Source: Xanthoparmelia taractica
Lineage: Eukaryota > Ascomycota > Lecanoromycetes > Lecanorales > Parmeliaceae
Assembly (NCBI GenBank): GCA_033085395.1
Contig: JANQBS010000080.1
Span: forward strand, 99,192-163,191
Direction: 5' to 3'
DNA: 64,000 nt
Shown here: piece by piece, positions 1 to 11,439 of the stretch
Position numbering within the stretch: position 1 is the first letter of the stretch
Layout of the letters: every line of letters starts with the position of its first letter
Program-made: the position numbers and the translations under genes
Notes under the pieces: model-generated
Seen by the model: the letters and a program-made list of their open reading frames with translations, nothing else
What the model was told of the DNA's origin: nothing
Databases searched by the model: none

Positions 1-84
1 GAATACGAGGTACGCTCACTTGGCGTTCTTGGAGTAGCCCTAGCCCTACTTTCGAGAGAAGATAAAACTCGTCAGCAGGGCAGT

Positions 85-1940
85 AAAGGGCAGCCTCTCT
101 AATGCCGGGATCCTACCCTCGGAGCTCGGGTCTGGGATCTTAATCGGCATAGAACAAGGAATTGCCGAAGCCTGCTTCAATGGTTACTTCACCAACTGGT
201 CCAAAATCGAAAAAGACTTCCTCGGCAGTGTAATCTTCAAGCACATTGCCGCTGAGACTGCCCCTCGAAGCTCGAGACCGCATTCCACTGCCTCAGTTCC
301 ATGGACTTCGTAAGTCGTACAACGCGCTTCATGCCAAGCTTGTTGCTCGAGTGCATCCCACGGCAACGATCCGTCGGCCTGTCGCCACTGATGCTGCTTC
401 TACGACTACATCAGCCGTCGGTCCAGTCAATCCTTCTAATAATACAAACACAGTAACAGCATCGGCCCAAACTTCCGAGGAAACTATCACCGATCGATAG
501 GAAAAGAAACCCAAGGACGTCAGTGGGGAGGAGAGCGAAGATGAGTCTAGTGGGGACGAAGGGAGCGTAATGGAAAACAGCGAGGGCGCCCGAGATGGTC
601 ACAGAATGGGAGAAAGCGAAGACAGCGATAGTGGGAATAACTCTAGCGAAGACGAATCTAGTGACAACGACTCTAGTGGTGACGACTCGAGTAATAGTGA
701 TGTTGGTAGTGAAGAAGCCGACAACCAGGAGAGTCTCAGTATCAGAGTCGAGAGCGCCCGGAACGTTAGTAAGAATAGGAGCGAGGAAAATAGTGAGGAT
801 GCACGGGATCGTCAAGAACTGAGAGAAGAGGAGGAAAGCGAGAGTGAGAACGACTCTGGTGACGATGACTCTAGTGGCGACGACTCTGGTGATGACGATG
901 CTGGTGACGACGATTCTGGTGAAGATGACTCTAGTGGTAACGACTCTGGTGACGAGGACTCGAGTAGCAAGAGTGATGCCACTAGTGATGAAGCCGAAAA
1001 CCAGGAGAATCTCAGACTCGGAGTTCCGAACCCGGGTAGAGAAATCTGCGATCGTCAGAAAGCTTGCAGACGCGAATCGTGCAACTGGCGATGGGATTGG
1101 TGTCAAACCCATCATCAACGATATCTTCTGGACCCAAAAATCTCTGGAAAAGACACTGAGGTTGCTCAAGGTCGCGAAGTCCTGGACTCCAAGCTGGCTA
1201 ATCAGGCTCTAGCTCGTGGGCTCTCCTGGCAAGGAACGCTACACCACTGTGAAAGGGCAGGAAGGAAAAATAAACTTCTCAGGTGCGGCAGATGTCAGGA
1301 TTATGGTCATTTGGACATTAGGTGCTCTGCCCCTCATCAATGCGGAAGATGTGCCGGAAGCCATCCAACAGCGACCTGCAAATCGAAAAAGGTAAAGTGT
1401 GCCACTTGTGGAGGCGGCCACCGCGCTGGCAGCGACAGTTGTCCTGTCAAAGCAAAGGCAAGAAAAAGCCTAGAATTTAAGGATGAAAAACCGTCCAAAG
1501 CCACCAAATCTACGGCTGAGGCGAAAGCAAAGCCTGCCTCACGTGTGCGACGTTCGATTTCGACTGCGAGGACACAGACCGAGGCATCCATACCATCGCC
1601 AGTTTCTCTAGATGCCAATCCATCTCAACACGAGATCAGCTTCAAGTCTGACCAGTCATTGCCCGAAGCCAATCCCACACAGGCCACCCCTCCAGATACA
1701 CCTACTCTCTTGAAGCGCATTCAAGACGTCGAGAAAGTTGCCATGGCCCTAAAAGCTGCCCTGGAGACCAAGTCCTCAAGCCAGCCAAAGCGACGAGCCG
1801 GTGAAGCTTTTGAGATTGGAGCAGAAGCTGAATCGTCTAATATTGCGACAAAGCGAATCAAGCAAGAACAGCCGACTCCAGAGAATTCCATGGGCTTGTA
1901 TCATCAACCATCGCCGTTCATTGTGCATCGGCCCCAATAG
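85..1940 (+). pseudogene. Tad-type LINE ORF1 (Gag-like, zinc-knuckle) relic
   Basis: The C-terminal half is clearly coding and carries three CCHC-type knuckles in a row (CGRCQDYGH, CGRCAGSH and CATCGGGH, about nt 1284-1435). They follow a stretch of the type found just before the knuckles in ORF1 proteins of fungal Tad1-type non-LTR retrotransposons, ending WQGTLHHCER. The N-terminal part is an Asp/Ser-rich acidic region (nt 630-985). The longest ATG-started frame is 570-1940. The same frame is open back to 234 except for one TAG at 498-500. Upstream, nt 100-310 code in a different frame, so at least one frameshift (or a GTAAGT-type intron near 309) lies there. ORF1 should bind the element RNA. 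No reverse transcriptase or endonuclease frame follows in the next 2.4 kb. It could be a dead element copy or a domesticated gag gene. The single stop and upstream frame change favour decay. Confidence 0.75.
630..985 (+). repeat. acidic codon repeat inside the LINE ORF1
   Basis: Degenerate tandem repeats of GAC/GAT, TCT, AGT and GGT codons encode runs such as GDDSSGDDSGDDD. The frame stays open through the tract, and repeat units vary by single bases, consistent with slippage under coding constraint. Confidence 0.8.
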
Positions 1941-4414
1941 AGTTCAGTCACCTTTCCGGCATCACAGCTCACTAGCTCACAGCACACAACTCACATCATC
2001 CGAACAAGCTGACCTCGATAGGATACGCTCGCTATATCGAATGCGCGCTTAGTGGAAGAGGAAGGAATCTGGACTTTGCTCTGTACAATGTCCATCGTCT
2101 TGTACCGACCTCGACATGTGGCTTTGCTGTTGCATTCTCAACTCGCTACGTCCACTCCGCCTGTTCGATACTCACCTCTCGGCACATTCTACCTACCAAG
2201 TGCGGATACACCCCATAAAACCCCCTTGTACAGACATTGCAAAAGTCTCCCTCCCCCTCTAGCCTTCTTTTCACAAAAAGCGTTTACACTCACGGCTCGA
2301 TCGATAGCAAGCTAGCCTCTTCCTCCTCCTTTTCATCACCCAGCATACTTATTGCTCTCGGCATTGTCCTGCACCAATTTATGATACCCCACGGTGGCGT
2401 TTCGATTTCAGCATATCCTTCTTTCTTCCTCCAGTGATGGCGAAGGAGGTGTATTGCTAGACTAGGAGTTATTAGAGCTAGTGAACGAGAGAGACGATTG
2501 GCTCGAATGCTGATAGTAGCTCAACTAGAAAATCCAGTTTACTATTCGTCAAATCCGTGAATAATGTCTGTGTATCTAATCTTTTCATCTGCCCGTGCTC
2601 ATGCCCATGCTCATGCTCATGTCTTCCTCACCCTCATCCTATTGCTCAACTTGGGTAACTAACCAACCGCACACGTATTCGTCCATTTATCCGTGTATGT
2701 TTTGCAATATATAACATATATATACACGCAAATGTATCTCATCTCATTTCATCTCATCATCTTTCAGCGTCGTCCTAAAAATCTACAAGATACGTCCATA
2801 CCTCACTTCTTGACCCCAAGCCCCCTGTTCTGAGTAGGAGCAAAAAGGCTTATTCCCCGCTTCGCCAATTCAACCATTCCATCCAGCCATCTATCTATCT
2901 ATAAGATATACATTACTCCACCTATGCACTTATCTCACGTTCTTCCATTCTCCCATCCATCCATCCATCCTTTCTTCCTTCCTTCCTCCCTTCCTTCCTT
3001 CTTCCCTTCCTCCCTCCCTCCCTCCCTCCCTTCCTCCCTCTCTTCGCTTAAATACGACGATAAAGAATGGCATATTTGATACATTCCCATCAATCCCTCC
3101 GCTTACTTTAGTTGGAGTGGAGAGGGACGGTTAGTCAACACGACACGTATTGTAGGGGCTGAGTGGAAAGGATTCTTTTTTAAGAACCAAATGGTCTTGT
3201 TGTGATTTGTTTTGGTGTATCAAGTCTTTTTCCCCTCCTCTCCCCTCCCCTTCTCTTCCCCCGCTGCCTCCCTCTTCCTTTCTACCTTCTCCTTCTCTTC
3301 CCTCGTTACCTCTTCCGTTGCCTCTCCCTCTGGGCCCCCCTTACACACAACCCATACCCAACCTAACCCACCCCAGCTGCAGATAGATCAAAAACCGTCT
3401 CGACTCTCTCAACTCTCAACATCCCTGCCTTCGCGGTATTTTCTTTTCTCTTTTTCTCCCACCAGAGCCAGAGCCAAAGCCAGAGCCTAGGTCAGGTCGA
3501 TAATAAGAGAAGGAAGAGAAGGGAGGGAAAAGAAAGAAAGAAAGAATAAGAAAAGAAAAGAAAAGAAAAGAAAAGAAAAGGAGGGGAAGGAAAAAAACGA
3601 GGACAAGGACAAGGAAAGGACAACGAGAGGATAGGTTCTCATAAGCACAGCGCAGGGCGGCGTATGTACCTACGATTTCACGTACGCACGTCCGAATAGA
3701 TGGACGGGTTTCCAAGCGTCTTTTATGCCTACTTGACTGGCTGGCTGGTTAGTTTGTGGATCAAGTGCGTTTAGGTCTGCCTGGCTAGAGTATACGACTT
3801 CAGCTTCACCCTCACCTTGAAATGTGCTATTTGATTGTACCTCCTTCACTGAGCTGAGCTGATTTGAGTGGAGCTGGTCTAGGGTTGGCTGGCTGAGCTA
3901 GGATAGGATAGGATAGGATAGGAAAGGTACCTTGGTGTAGGTAGAAGAGGTAGGGTAGGGTAAGTGATTCGATCAATCGGTCCTTGTTACCTACCTTTGT
4001 TATTCAAAGCAAGAAATGTGAGTTCTTGTACAACCGACGGGACAAATATATGATGGTAGCTTGGAAGATATGTAGTATATATATATATGTACATGAATGG
4101 ATGAATAGATAAATAAATAAATGAATGCGTCAATAAAGTAAGAGGGGGTTTGTGGCCAAGGGCTTGATTGAGTCAGGTAGGTAGAGACGTCACAGATGGC
4201 ATTCAGGCGACGGAGGGGTTGAGTGAGTGCATGCTGTTGGTGTACGCATAATGAATGGCTGTTGGTATAAGCTAGAGCAGTTACTTGCTAGAGCGCAGTA
4301 GTAGTAGAAGTAGTAATAGCGCCTCAATGCTCCCCGTATGCCCCCCGTATGCTTGAGCAAAACCGTCGTTTGTTCGTCTCAATACACATGCAATTTCTGG
4401 CTCCTTGATAGCGC
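1941..4414. other. intergenic, microsatellite-rich, no gene seen
   Basis: I see no supportable coding exon. The stretch holds a CATC/CCTT tract (about 2955-3045), a pyrimidine-rich tract (about 3225-3320), a GAAAA purine tract (about 3530-3600), a five-fold GGATA repeat (3900-3923) and TA repeats near 4078-4090. Short open frames here consist only of simple-sequence residues. The region could include the promoter or 3' UTR of flanking genes, but no specific site can be assigned. Confidence 0.6.
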
Positions 4415-5790
4415 TCAAGCACTCTGCTCGGTTGTATCCTCTTCCGATTCATCGCCCGACTCGTTCCCGTCGTCATCCTCCTCGGTCCCGTCGTCATCCT
4501 TCTCGGTCCCGTCGTCATCGTCATAGTCACCGTCATTGCTTTCACTGCCCCTCTTAACGATCATGTGTGCCTTCAACCTCCCACCCTCGGAGTAACCCTC
4601 TTTCCCGTGTTCACTCTGTATCTCGCTCTTTTTCTCCTTCTCAGGTTGATTCTCTCCCGCATGATCCGCCACCAACGTCTTCTTTGCAGTCCTGCCCACT
4701 AACAGCCAACCTCTATTCCTCCATTCCGCTTGCTCTCTTGCGCTCAGCATCAACGTGTCACCCTCTGGCCTGGTCTCGACGGCCAGTTCTTTCGCTCCTG
4801 TGGCTCTGGCAATCTTCTCGGCCAGTTCGTAGTCTTTCGTGTAACCAATGGTGAGAGTCTTTATGCCAACCATTTTCGCCAAGGCTTCGGGAATGCAAGC
4901 GTGTACATTCGTGGTCGAGTTGGAAAAGATTTCTTCGGCGAAGTAGAGATTGGGGTTGGGAAGGTCCCAGATATCGCCACCATCAACGCCGGGTAGGAAG
5001 ACCGAGAGAGCTGTTGGAGGAAGTTAGGAGGTGTTGATGAAAGGTTTGGGGCTGGGCGGCCTTACATTGGAGGTCTTGGTTTGAAACAAGGAGGTTAATC
5101 GTTCGGACGACTGTGAGCAATCACAGGTAAGCCGACAAGGTCCAATGAGAGAGTCTGCGAAGATGCACCTACTGAGGCGAGTAGTCTTTAACTCAAGTCG
5201 CTTGACCACGTCGATCAGTTGTTGCCGATGATCTTCGGTTTCGCCTTCTTCCGAATCCTCCATGGCTTCAATCTGCTGCAATATGCCATGAATGTTCCCT
5301 CTGCCAGACTGGATACTGACTCCGTAGGCCCAGCCGATTTCAAGATGGCTTATGGCTCTCCTGTTGCGCTCGCCGATATCGAGCAACCAGTAGAAGATGT
5401 CGTTGTTGTCCTCGGCATATGCAATGATTTTGTTTGCGCCGTAGAAGATGGGTGTGGCTTCCATATTTATAAGGTGGCAGGTGCGGAGGAAAGATGCATT
5501 TGTTGGGACAACCCGGTCCATGTGGCTACCATAGACGAGACCTTCTTGGAGTGAGTCGGCGTACCATTCGGCAGGAGCCCCCTTGGAGTAATCATGTTTG
5601 GGCTCTCTCGAGACGGCAAGGATTTCATTGTTGGGTTGCTGGAAGAGGTAGTGGTAGATGATGCAGCGAATTTCGGGAGAGAGGCCTAAGAAGGTTGGCT
5701 ATGGCAAAAGGATTGAAGGATTAGCGAGTGTGATTGTTTTGTTGGGAGCGTGATACTGGGGCGTAGGTGTGTTGATGTCAGGCTCACCAT
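4415..5790 (-). CDS. 2EXR-domain protein with acidic tail, 389 aa
   Basis: Exons on the minus strand are 5788-5790, 5173-5698, 5066-5110 and 4415-5010, giving 1170 nt in phase throughout. The first exon is only the ATG, followed by GTGAGC. The N-terminus (FLGLSPEIRCIIYHYLF) is the 2EXR/F-box-like motif found in many Pezizomycotina proteins of unknown role. A second recognisable block is ATPIFYGANKI, the typical 'conspicuous residues in a fungal F-box-like' segment. The middle has predicted alpha/beta character. The last 60 residues are Asp/Glu-rich with a repeated (D)GTEKDDDGTEEDDDG pattern. Introns are 5699-5787, 5111-5172 and 5011-5065, all with good splice signals. Splicing restores the continuous block VRTINLLVSNQDLQSLSVFL, which supports the model. 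Molecular function is unknown. F-box-type scaffolding is only a guess from the motif. Confidence 0.8.
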
Positions 5791-6276
5791 GACTCCCTGT
5801 GGTTTGTCCCTGCATATACGACACTATCTGGGTCTAGCATGAGTTTGGACAAGAGACTTCATAGAGAGGAGATGTATGCTGACCATAATATCCTCTCCTG
5901 CCTCTCCTGCTTATGGGCGGCGGGTCTGATATGTGTGTGCGTGAGTATGTGTATGTGTGTGTGTGGGTGCTCAGTGTTGGGAATTCCCTTGGCATGCGGA
6001 ACTATTTTCAGGGTCCAAGATCTGCAGGGTCTTTCAGGGTCTTTCAGGGTCTTCAGGGTCCTCAGGGTCCAGGAGTCTAGCCCCCCGCATCGCCAGGATA
6101 AACGTTTTTCCGACAGAGGCTGATAAAGGCCGCCAGGTAAGTAAGTAAGCAGTTTCTGGCAATCAATTGTATTTGGATGCATATTCGGGACGCCTGGTGA
6201 CAACACATTCTCGCACAACTCCCTTTTTGAAGTATCTCCATCGCAGTGGGTTTGGGGGAAGGTGTTTGACATTGCC
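5791..6276. other. intergenic with a CAGGGTCTTT minisatellite
   Basis: Between the 2EXR start and the acetyltransferase end there is no convincing gene. A short tandem repeat with unit CAGGGTCTTT and shorter variants lies at about 6024-6071, and a GT-rich run at 5935-5966. Open frames on both strands are read through these repeats. Confidence 0.55.
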
Positions 6277-6852
6277 TCAGAGTGCCTCGTCTAACGATTC
6301 CTTGGACATTGTTCTTGCGAGTGATTCTCGCAGGGCAGGATTGCCAGCCACCACATGGAAAGGCGGCACATCCTTAATCACCGCGCTGCCTGTTCCCACT
6401 GTCGAGCCTGTTCCGATGTTCATACCTGTCAAGAAAATAGCCCCACGGCCAATCCAGCGATCTTCTCCGACATGCATCTCTTTACCGGCGGCCTCTGGAC
6501 CTCTGCTTCCATTGCGTATCTGGGGATCGATCGGATATGATGAAGTGTAGAAGGAGACATTTGGCCCGATGAGAAATGCGAGATCCGATGGAGACGATGC
6601 ATGTATCTTGGATGGTGCAGTTGGGATTGGATTGGACATGAGATCCCAGGCATCCTGTTCCGAGTCTGGAAGTTGGGATGGCATGGGTGACTTGTGTCCA
6701 ACAATGTCACGCCGGAGCTCGACCTGTCTTCCATTTTTTGGATCTTGAGCCTGCATGAGACGTTTGGCATGCATTTCTGTAACGCAGGCGTTGTCCGACT
6801 CGCTTTGGAGTGAAAGCATAGTAGAGGTCCCCTGGTTCAGCATCTTTTGCAT
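6277..6852 (-). pseudogene. maltose/galactoside-type O-acetyltransferase, internally deleted
   Basis: The frame of 191 codons has both ends of the hexapeptide-repeat acetyltransferase family (Maa/LacA/NodL, Mac domain plus left-handed beta helix). The N-terminal Mac-like helix region runs into RQVELRRDIVG. The C-terminal half has LIGPNVSFYTSSYPIDP, HVGEDRWIGRGAI and DVPPFHVVAGNPA, the acetyl-CoA-binding beta-helix coils. The segment that normally lies between them, about 35-45 residues with the first helix coils (family pattern DYG.N...G...F.N.N......), is missing. The C-terminus after NPA also deviates from the family ending. No intron could supply the gap. The enzyme would normally acetylate a sugar hydroxyl in the cytosol. 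Here the trimeric beta helix is probably not formed, so I call it a pseudogene, although an aberrant expressed protein is possible. Confidence 0.65.
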
Positions 6853-7474
6853 ATTCTCGAAGACAGAAATGATGGATTGTTTGTTTTCAGGCGGTTTGGG
6901 TGGGTGTTATATATTCTTACAACAACCGAATTTTGTTAAGCTGAGAGGCCAGCTGGGGGATTAAGGGGATGTATATTACAGTAAAATTTCACTCGTCATC
7001 ATCAACCGGAGAAACGGTTACCGGCACTACTAAGGTAATGCACGAATTCCGACATGGAACATCTAGCCGAGCATAACTTTGTGAACAAGGTAATTTACTT
7101 GCATGTAAAAGGACCGAGCATGGGCCGAGATAATTAATGCATAACGCATAAACCTTGAATTCCGGTTAACATAAACAATAATAATAATAATGATACTGTA
7201 CTTTGTGTCATTATACATGTCGTTCATAAAAGTAAAATGCCTCGTGTTTTCAGGGAATTTCAACGAAAAGAAGGAAGATTCTCTGTATCAATTGATATAA
7301 ACCAAGAGTGCCAGCAAGACTGGAAACACCTAGGGTACTTGTAATTCAATACAGAACAAGCCTAACCAGCTTCATTCTTAGCCTACGGAACTTCCCACCC
7401 GCCCATGACGTTTTAGACGTTTGACACTTTGGCCCAAAGCAACGGTTCAAACAGAGCAAGGTCAAGTCAAAGTC
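6853..7474. other. intergenic, AT-rich
   Basis: No gene is supportable. The DNA is AT-rich with an AATAAT run near 7170-7190. It probably contains the promoters of the divergent acetyltransferase relic and MFS gene, but no motif is clear enough to annotate. Confidence 0.5.
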
Positions 7475-10195
7475 ATGAGTATGTCTTCCTTCAATCAACT
7501 TCTCCAACAATGTATACTCCTCCATCCTATCTATCTATCTATCTATCTATCCTTCTTCTTCTTCTTCTTCTTCTTCTTCTCCTTCAATCCAATCCAATCC
7601 ACCAACATTGAATTGAGATGTCGAGAATGAAGAATATACAGCTGATGCCGCCTACCAGATGCCCAACATGCTCTGGCTCAAGCCTCAAGTGCAAGCTACA
7701 ACAATCCCAATCAAGAACACGACCGGGAACAAAGAACAGCTTTCGACGGCCATGATGCACATACACTTACAGAAACACAATCCTATACATCCACCGATAC
7801 CTTTGCCACTCCTACACAAGAATCCCAACAACCACCTTTTCCCTCCCATGCCTCATCGATAACGCATTCCGAGAGCCATTATGCTACCCCGGCTGCCGAG
7901 ACACTGTCACTGGCATCTACCACTGATGCGGTCTCAGAAGTACCACAACAGGCCTCATCTACCACGGCGCCTGTAGCGGCAGCATCCACCCTACCTCCCC
8001 AAGATCTACATCCCAGTCCACCTGTAGTAAATAAGGATCCTTCTGCCGGCCTGCTACCTTCGACAGTATCACAATGGCGTCCTGGAGCGGACTTGTTGGC
8101 GCCCCCTGAAGATCAGATGATAACTGGTGCCACGGTACCAACAGCGTCCGGCGGAGTACAATCAACAATCGTGAACCAGACACCGAAATCCGGACCGGAG
8201 GAGAAAGATCCACTGATAATTCCGGAGATACCGTCAAATCTTACAGCAGAAGCACATTTGCCAGCATCAGAGGCAACCTCGTCAGCGAAGCCAGAGGTAG
8301 TACCAGAGATGGCGTCTGGGCAAACAACGCCGACGAAGTCGACAGCATTACCAGCGTCTGTCCCACAAACAGCCCCATCCACCGCGCCAGAAGCAAGGTC
8401 ATTAGAAGCTCCGAAGAATGTACTCAAACCACCTGCCGAAGGTGTTACACCCGCTATGTATCAAGAATCCCACAGCACAGATCCAGAAAAGGTATCTACC
8501 TCAACAATCCCTGCGCCAGACGGAAAAGGGACACCCTCCAGCTCCAATTTGGGGGAAGAAATGGATATCGAGGCGGGCCATCACAGTGGAGATTCAGAGA
8601 AGCAAAAGACTGGGGCAAACCAAACCGAGGTCGATCCAAACGTAGTCGATTGGGAGGGACCTGATGACCCCAAAAATCCCATCAACTGGTCCGAAAGATT
8701 GAAGTGGGCCAACGTTGCCATCATCGCATCCATCACTTTCATAACGTGAGTGACTCTCCTTGCTGCTTCCATCAAGTACTAGGTGCCAATCTGATGTGAC
8801 CAACATGCAGCCCTTTGGCCTCTTCCATGGTCGCCCCTGCCGTTCCCCAAATCATGACCGAATTCAAATCCACCAACCAAGAACTCGCCTCTTTCGTCGT
8901 TTCCGTCTACGTCCTTGGTTACGCCTTTGGCCCCATACTTATCGCTCCACTCTCTGAGCTATATGGCCGTGTCCCCGTCTACCACGTTACCAACGTCCTA
9001 TTCATCGTCTTTACGATTGCGTGCGCTGTATCGTCAAATCTGAATATGCTCATCGGCTGGCGGTTTCTTCAAGGAACCTTTGGTTCATGCCCATTGACTA
9101 TTGGTGGGGGCACGATATCGGATATGATCATTCAGCACAAGCGAGGAGGTGTCATGGCTATTTGGGCTCTAGGTCCGTTGATGGGTCCGGTAATTGGACC
9201 TGTAGCTGGTGGATACCTGGCTCAAGCGAAAGGATGGCGCTGGATCTTTTGGGTTCTCGCTATGGCAGTAGGCTTCTCTTCCTCTTCGCCTACCCCGTTA
9301 CATTATTAACGGTGCTCTAGTCGGGCGCTACCACAGTCTCGGCCTTCTTCTCCCTCCGAGAATCATATCCTCCCGTTCTCCTTGAGCGCAAGGCAAAGAA
9401 GCTCAGAAAAGAGACCGGCAACGGAAATATCACATCAAAATTAGCATCCCCTCTGACCCCAGCGGCCCTCTTTAAACTCTCAATCGTCCGACCTATGAGG
9501 CTACTCCTCTTTTCGCCTATTGTTCTGGCACTGTCAACTTACATGGCTGTTGTGTACGGTTATCTATATCTCCTCTTCACTACGATTACAGAGGTCTACG
9601 AAGGTCAATACCATTTCAGTCAGGGGTCGGTTGGACTGACGTACCTCGGCATCGGAGTCGGGTCGCTGTTGGGGACAGTCATCTTTGGCATTGTGAGCGA
9701 CAGGATATTGAAAGCGAAATCCAAGGCCGGAGAGATGAAGCCGGAATACCGACTTCCGCCTATGATTCCCGGGTCTTTTATCATACCTATCGGCTGTGAG
9801 TTTTCACTGCAGTATGCTATTTGCGGCCCACTAATGTACGTGCAGTATTCTTGTATGGATGGACAGCAGACAAGCAAGTCTTTTGGCTAGTTCCCATCAT
9901 AGGCACTGGCATGGTCGGGCTCGGTCTCCTCGCTACATTCATGCCCATTCAAACCTACCTAGTCGACGCCTTTACCGTCTACGCCGCCTCCGCCCTTGCA
10001 GCCAATACCGTCCTACGCTCCCTCGTCGGTGCATTATTACCCCTCGCCGGGCAAAAGATGTATGCCACACTTGGTCTTGGATGGGGTAACTCCCTGCTGG
10101 CATTCATCGCAGTCGCCATGTGTCCTATACCAATCATCCTCTACAAGTATGGTGAAAGGATCAGAAAGAGTCCCAGGTTTCAAGTCGAGCTTTGA
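7475..10195 (+). CDS. MFS drug:H+ antiporter-like transporter with long disordered N-terminus
   Basis: Proposed exons are 7475-7511, 7659-8745, 8811-9267, 9321-9795 and 9846-10195 (2406 nt, 801 aa). The last three introns (65, 53 and 50 bp) are firm because splicing restores family sequence. The first exon is tentative, chosen because the reading frame upstream of 7646 is closed and a GTATAC donor with a CTGAT...CCAG acceptor gives a consistent phase. The membrane part begins with the DHA1 signature WEGPDDPKNPINWS, followed by a motif like LYVLGYAFGPLL and GWRFLQGTFGS, and spans about 12 helices. Such proteins export drugs or metabolites, or import polyamine-like substrates, at the plasma membrane. 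The unusual feature is roughly 340 Ser/Thr/Pro/Ala-rich residues before the first helix, where relatives have 50-100. Substrate is unknown. Confidence 0.85.
7526..7581. repeat. CTAT and CTT microsatellites
   Basis: About six CTAT units (7526-7551) run into about ten CTT units (7552-7581). They fall inside the proposed first intron of the MFS gene, or in its 5' leader if that intron is wrong, and form a long pyrimidine tract upstream of the acceptor. Confidence 0.9.
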
Positions 10196-11439
10196 GAAAA
10201 TGGCAATTCTATAGATCTGGCATCGGCATCAGCGGCGCTGAGCGAGGTTCTTACCGGTCTCGAGAGAAGCATGATTCGGATATTGGCATATCTATAACGC
10301 TTTATCCCTTTCATGGGCATTTCGGTGCATATACTTCCTCTTCGACGTGTGGCATTCCGCTACACTGTTTAGAGCAAAGCATTCTGGTCCTCGTACGAGA
10401 GTCCAGAGTAGGAATTCAACCAACCTTGTTTCAGAAGCTCCCTTACTTCACGGTCCCGTGACCTTGTTATATGAATAACGGCTATCGCTCTTTTCTTTCC
10501 TTTCCTTTTCTTCCCTTTTCTTTCTTTCCCTTTCCTTCCCTTCCCTTCCCCTTTCTTTCCTCCCTTTCCCTTATCTTCCCCTTCCTTCCCTTATCTACCC
10601 TCCCCTCTTTCCCCCTTCTTTTTCCTTCCCTTTCCTTCTCCTTCCGTCTCTTTTCCCTCTTTTAATATCCGTTCCCAATAACCCATCACTGCTCTAGCTA
10701 AATCTAAACTCTCAACTCCCCCACCCTATCGTGTGAAGCGGAGGGTATCAGATGATGGGTTTGGGAGGGATTGATAGGGATGGAATGTGCTTGGGGGAAA
10801 GGGGAAAGAGAGGGGAGGGGCGGAAAGAAGGGAGAGGAGGGGGAGGGGAGATAAGAGATATAGGGGGGAAGAAGAAGAAAGAGGGGAATAAGGAGGGGCG
10901 GGAGGAAAGGAGAAGGGGGAGAAGAGAGAAGAAGGGGAAGGAGAAGAAGAAGGGGAAGAAGAAGGGGAGAGAAGGGAGGGAAGAGGAAAGGGGCAAGGGG
11001 AAAGAGGAAAGAATAGGGAAAAGGGGAATAAAGCATAACGGGATCTTTCTTGTATTGGGTATAGCAAAGCGTATCTATTTGATAAGTAAGGGGTATAGGT
11101 ATTCATTCTTGACTAGATGGGATGAATTAATGCATCAACGCGACTCTGGCGCCGGTGAGGGATGGAAGAGTATGGGTTTTATGCCATCTATTCTTTTTAC
11201 TTGCACAAAGCAAAACACCGTTATCGAACTGGTCTTTGTTGACGTAAATTCCGCTCAGTTCGATAGTTAGTGCTCAAGTCAAGTCAAGTGTCAAGTCAAT
11301 TCAACTCAAGTACCAACTGCAACTACCACTGCAACATTCAAACCCGCACGTTCTCCATCCTTCCCTCCCCCCTTTTCCCCAATATCGTCTCGTCCTTGAA
11401 AACCCCGTCTTCTTCACCTCCTTTCACCTCCCTTGTCTA
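10196..11439. repeat. paired polypyrimidine and polypurine tracts
   Basis: The plus strand is almost pure C/T at 10487-10670 and almost pure G/A at 10750-11037. The two tracts are opposite in strand sense and separated by about 80 bp of mixed sequence, so partial intrastrand pairing or triplex formation is conceivable. All open frames through them encode Ser/Pro/Phe/Leu or Gly/Lys/Glu/Arg low-complexity runs and are not genes. The rest of the interval shows no supportable gene. Confidence 0.75.

Noticed and set aside
411..1169. Minus-strand frame of 252 codons rich in Val/Thr/Arg
   Set aside because: It is the antisense reading of the acidic codon repeat of the LINE ORF1.
3900..3923. GGATA repeats as an interstitial telomere
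   Set aside because: The unit is not TTAGGG or a known fungal telomere repeat, and only five copies are present.
10704..11106. Minus-strand open frames of about 110-126 codons
   Set aside because: They are read entirely through a purine/pyrimidine tract and encode only Ser/Pro/Phe/Leu runs.
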